Shown one piece after another: positions 4,983 to 5,670 of a stretch of 5,670 bases of DNA. Origin of the DNA: Bacteriovoracaceae bacterium UBA1018 (GTDB lineage Bacteria; Bdellovibrionota; UBA1018); assembly GCA_002291495.1 (NCBI GenBank), contig DBAE01000174.1, positions 10,507 through 16,176 of the forward strand, in the 5' to 3' direction. A program made the translations under genes and the position numbers. The notes under the pieces were generated by a model. The model saw only the letters and a list, made by a program, of their open reading frames with translations. It ran no database searches and was not told the DNA's origin. Position 1 is the stretch's first letter. Each line of letters starts with the position of its first letter.

Positions 4983-5670
4983 CTACTTTGAGTGAAGCAG
5001 ACAGGATTTAAAGGGTTTATGCACCAGATCGAGTGCATCCCCACTGGTGTCTTCGTTCTGTAGCATGGTGATTTGAGTGTGTCTGAGGAGCCAGGCCATC
5101 GGCAATTGCCAGGTTCGATGCAACTGCGACGACATCATGTAATCTTCGTGTGCCTGTCCGGAAATGGAAAAGAAACCTTTAGTGCCGCTTCCAATTTTAC
5201 AGAAGCTATCGCGATGAGTCGGTATCGGTTCAGCAAAAGGATCTTCAGTGTAGGTCACTTGTACTACAGGAACAGTTATATTTTTTAGAGCGTCTGTATA
5301 CCACTCGGGTTCCATCTTAGAAATTGTTCGAATACCGCGATCGTGGATGGCATTACCGAACTGTAAAAGTACTCCCGCCCAAGAGGCTTCAAATCCTTTT
5401 TCATATCTTGCTTGTTCCGCTGACCTTTTCACATTCTTCTTGAGATAGAGAAATTTCCAATATTCTGAATGGGCGAGCCTAGATAAAAGAGGGTTTTCGA
5501 TCAAATCTCGAATAGGAATGTAATCCAGCTTTCGGAGGATTGCTTCTAAATCACTACCTAAGTCAGCAAAGGTTGAAAGCAGATTGTTTGGGTCTTGGGA
5601 CGTCATCGAAAGACTACCCGCGGATAATGCAAACCCCTGAATCATTTTTTGTCGTTTCGTGGCTTCAGCT
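4983..5670 (-). CDS. Probable alpha/beta hydrolase, C-terminal part (5' end beyond the right edge)
   Basis: The frame ends at a TAG at 4983 and is open to the right edge. An ATG at 5645 would give 220 residues, but the codons before it (AEATKRQK) read on without a stop, no ribosome binding site precedes that ATG, and the similarity pattern suggests a missing N-terminal half. Numbered from that ATG, NITVPVVQVTYTEDPF (122-137) looks like the strand and loop carrying the catalytic Asp135, and SISGQAHEDYM (160-170) like the loop carrying the catalytic His166. The 31-residue spacing is typical of the alpha/beta hydrolase fold. Residues about 25-115 are helical and charged, as expected for a lid domain. 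The nucleophile elbow (GxSxG) is not in the window, so the fold is inferred from two motifs and the substrate cannot be named. About 30 residues follow the lid/core end, an atypical tail. The 113-base gap to gap suggests a separate unit. Confidence 0.6.
   Translation of the reverse strand, partial: AEATKRQKMIQGFALSAGSLSMTSQDPNNLLSTFADLGSDLEAILRKLDYIPIRDLIENPLLSRLAHSEYWKFLYLKKNVKRSAEQARYEKGFEASWAGVLLQFGNAIHDRGIRTISKMEPEWYTDALKNITVPVVQVTYTEDPFAEPIPTHRDSFCKIGSGTKGFFSISGQAHEDYMMSSQLHRTWQLPMAWLLRHTQITMLQNEDTSGDALDLVHKPFKSCLLHSK

Overview
The window is a compact run of minus-strand genes centred on central carbon metabolism. It reads from the high-coordinate end to the low-coordinate end: the C-terminal part of a probable alpha/beta hydrolase (5670-4983), then gap (4869-3856), pgk (3764-2526), tpiA (2496-1699), a small unrecognised ORF (1629-1372), secG (1298-831) and the N-terminal two thirds of a radical SAM protein of the putative DNA modification/repair type (764 to the left edge). 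No tRNA, rRNA, CRISPR array, insertion sequence or phage gene is visible. The longest stretch without a gene is 113 bases, or about 142 bases if the small ORF is not real and the gap is counted on one side of it.

The genes suggest a bacterium with a SecYEG translocon and ordinary lower glycolysis. A gap-pgk-tpiA-secG order is common in several bacterial lineages. Together with mid-range base composition and an Ala/Thr/Pro-rich SecG tail, it would fit a delta-proteobacterial or Bdellovibrionota-like Gram-negative, but this assignment is an impression and not a demonstration.

Layout: the hydrolase fragment ends at 4983. It is followed by a 113-base leader holding a small A/T-rich hairpin, two copies of a TTGAG(G)GTGCA motif, a weak promoter candidate and a good ribosome binding site for gap. 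gap and pgk are separated by 91 bases carrying a perfect 13-bp hairpin with no U-tract, which looks more like an mRNA processing or stability element than a terminator. pgk and tpiA are 29 bases apart, with a 15-bp palindrome across the pgk stop codon. A weak 85-codon ORF sits between tpiA and secG. A near-perfect 16-bp palindrome lies directly before the secG start, and a 9+9 bp inverted repeat abuts the start codon of the radical SAM gene.

Functionally, GapA and Pgk turn glyceraldehyde-3-phosphate into 3-phosphoglycerate with capture of NADH and ATP, and TpiA feeds the triose pool into GapA. SecG is co-transcribed or nearly so, a linkage seen in many genomes. The radical SAM gene is probably the first of a downstream module whose usual partner would lie beyond the left edge. 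Nothing here proves a new biological system. The best leads are the radical SAM gene with its operator-like repeat, the shortened Pgk loop with its extra tail, the gap-pgk hairpin and the small ORF.
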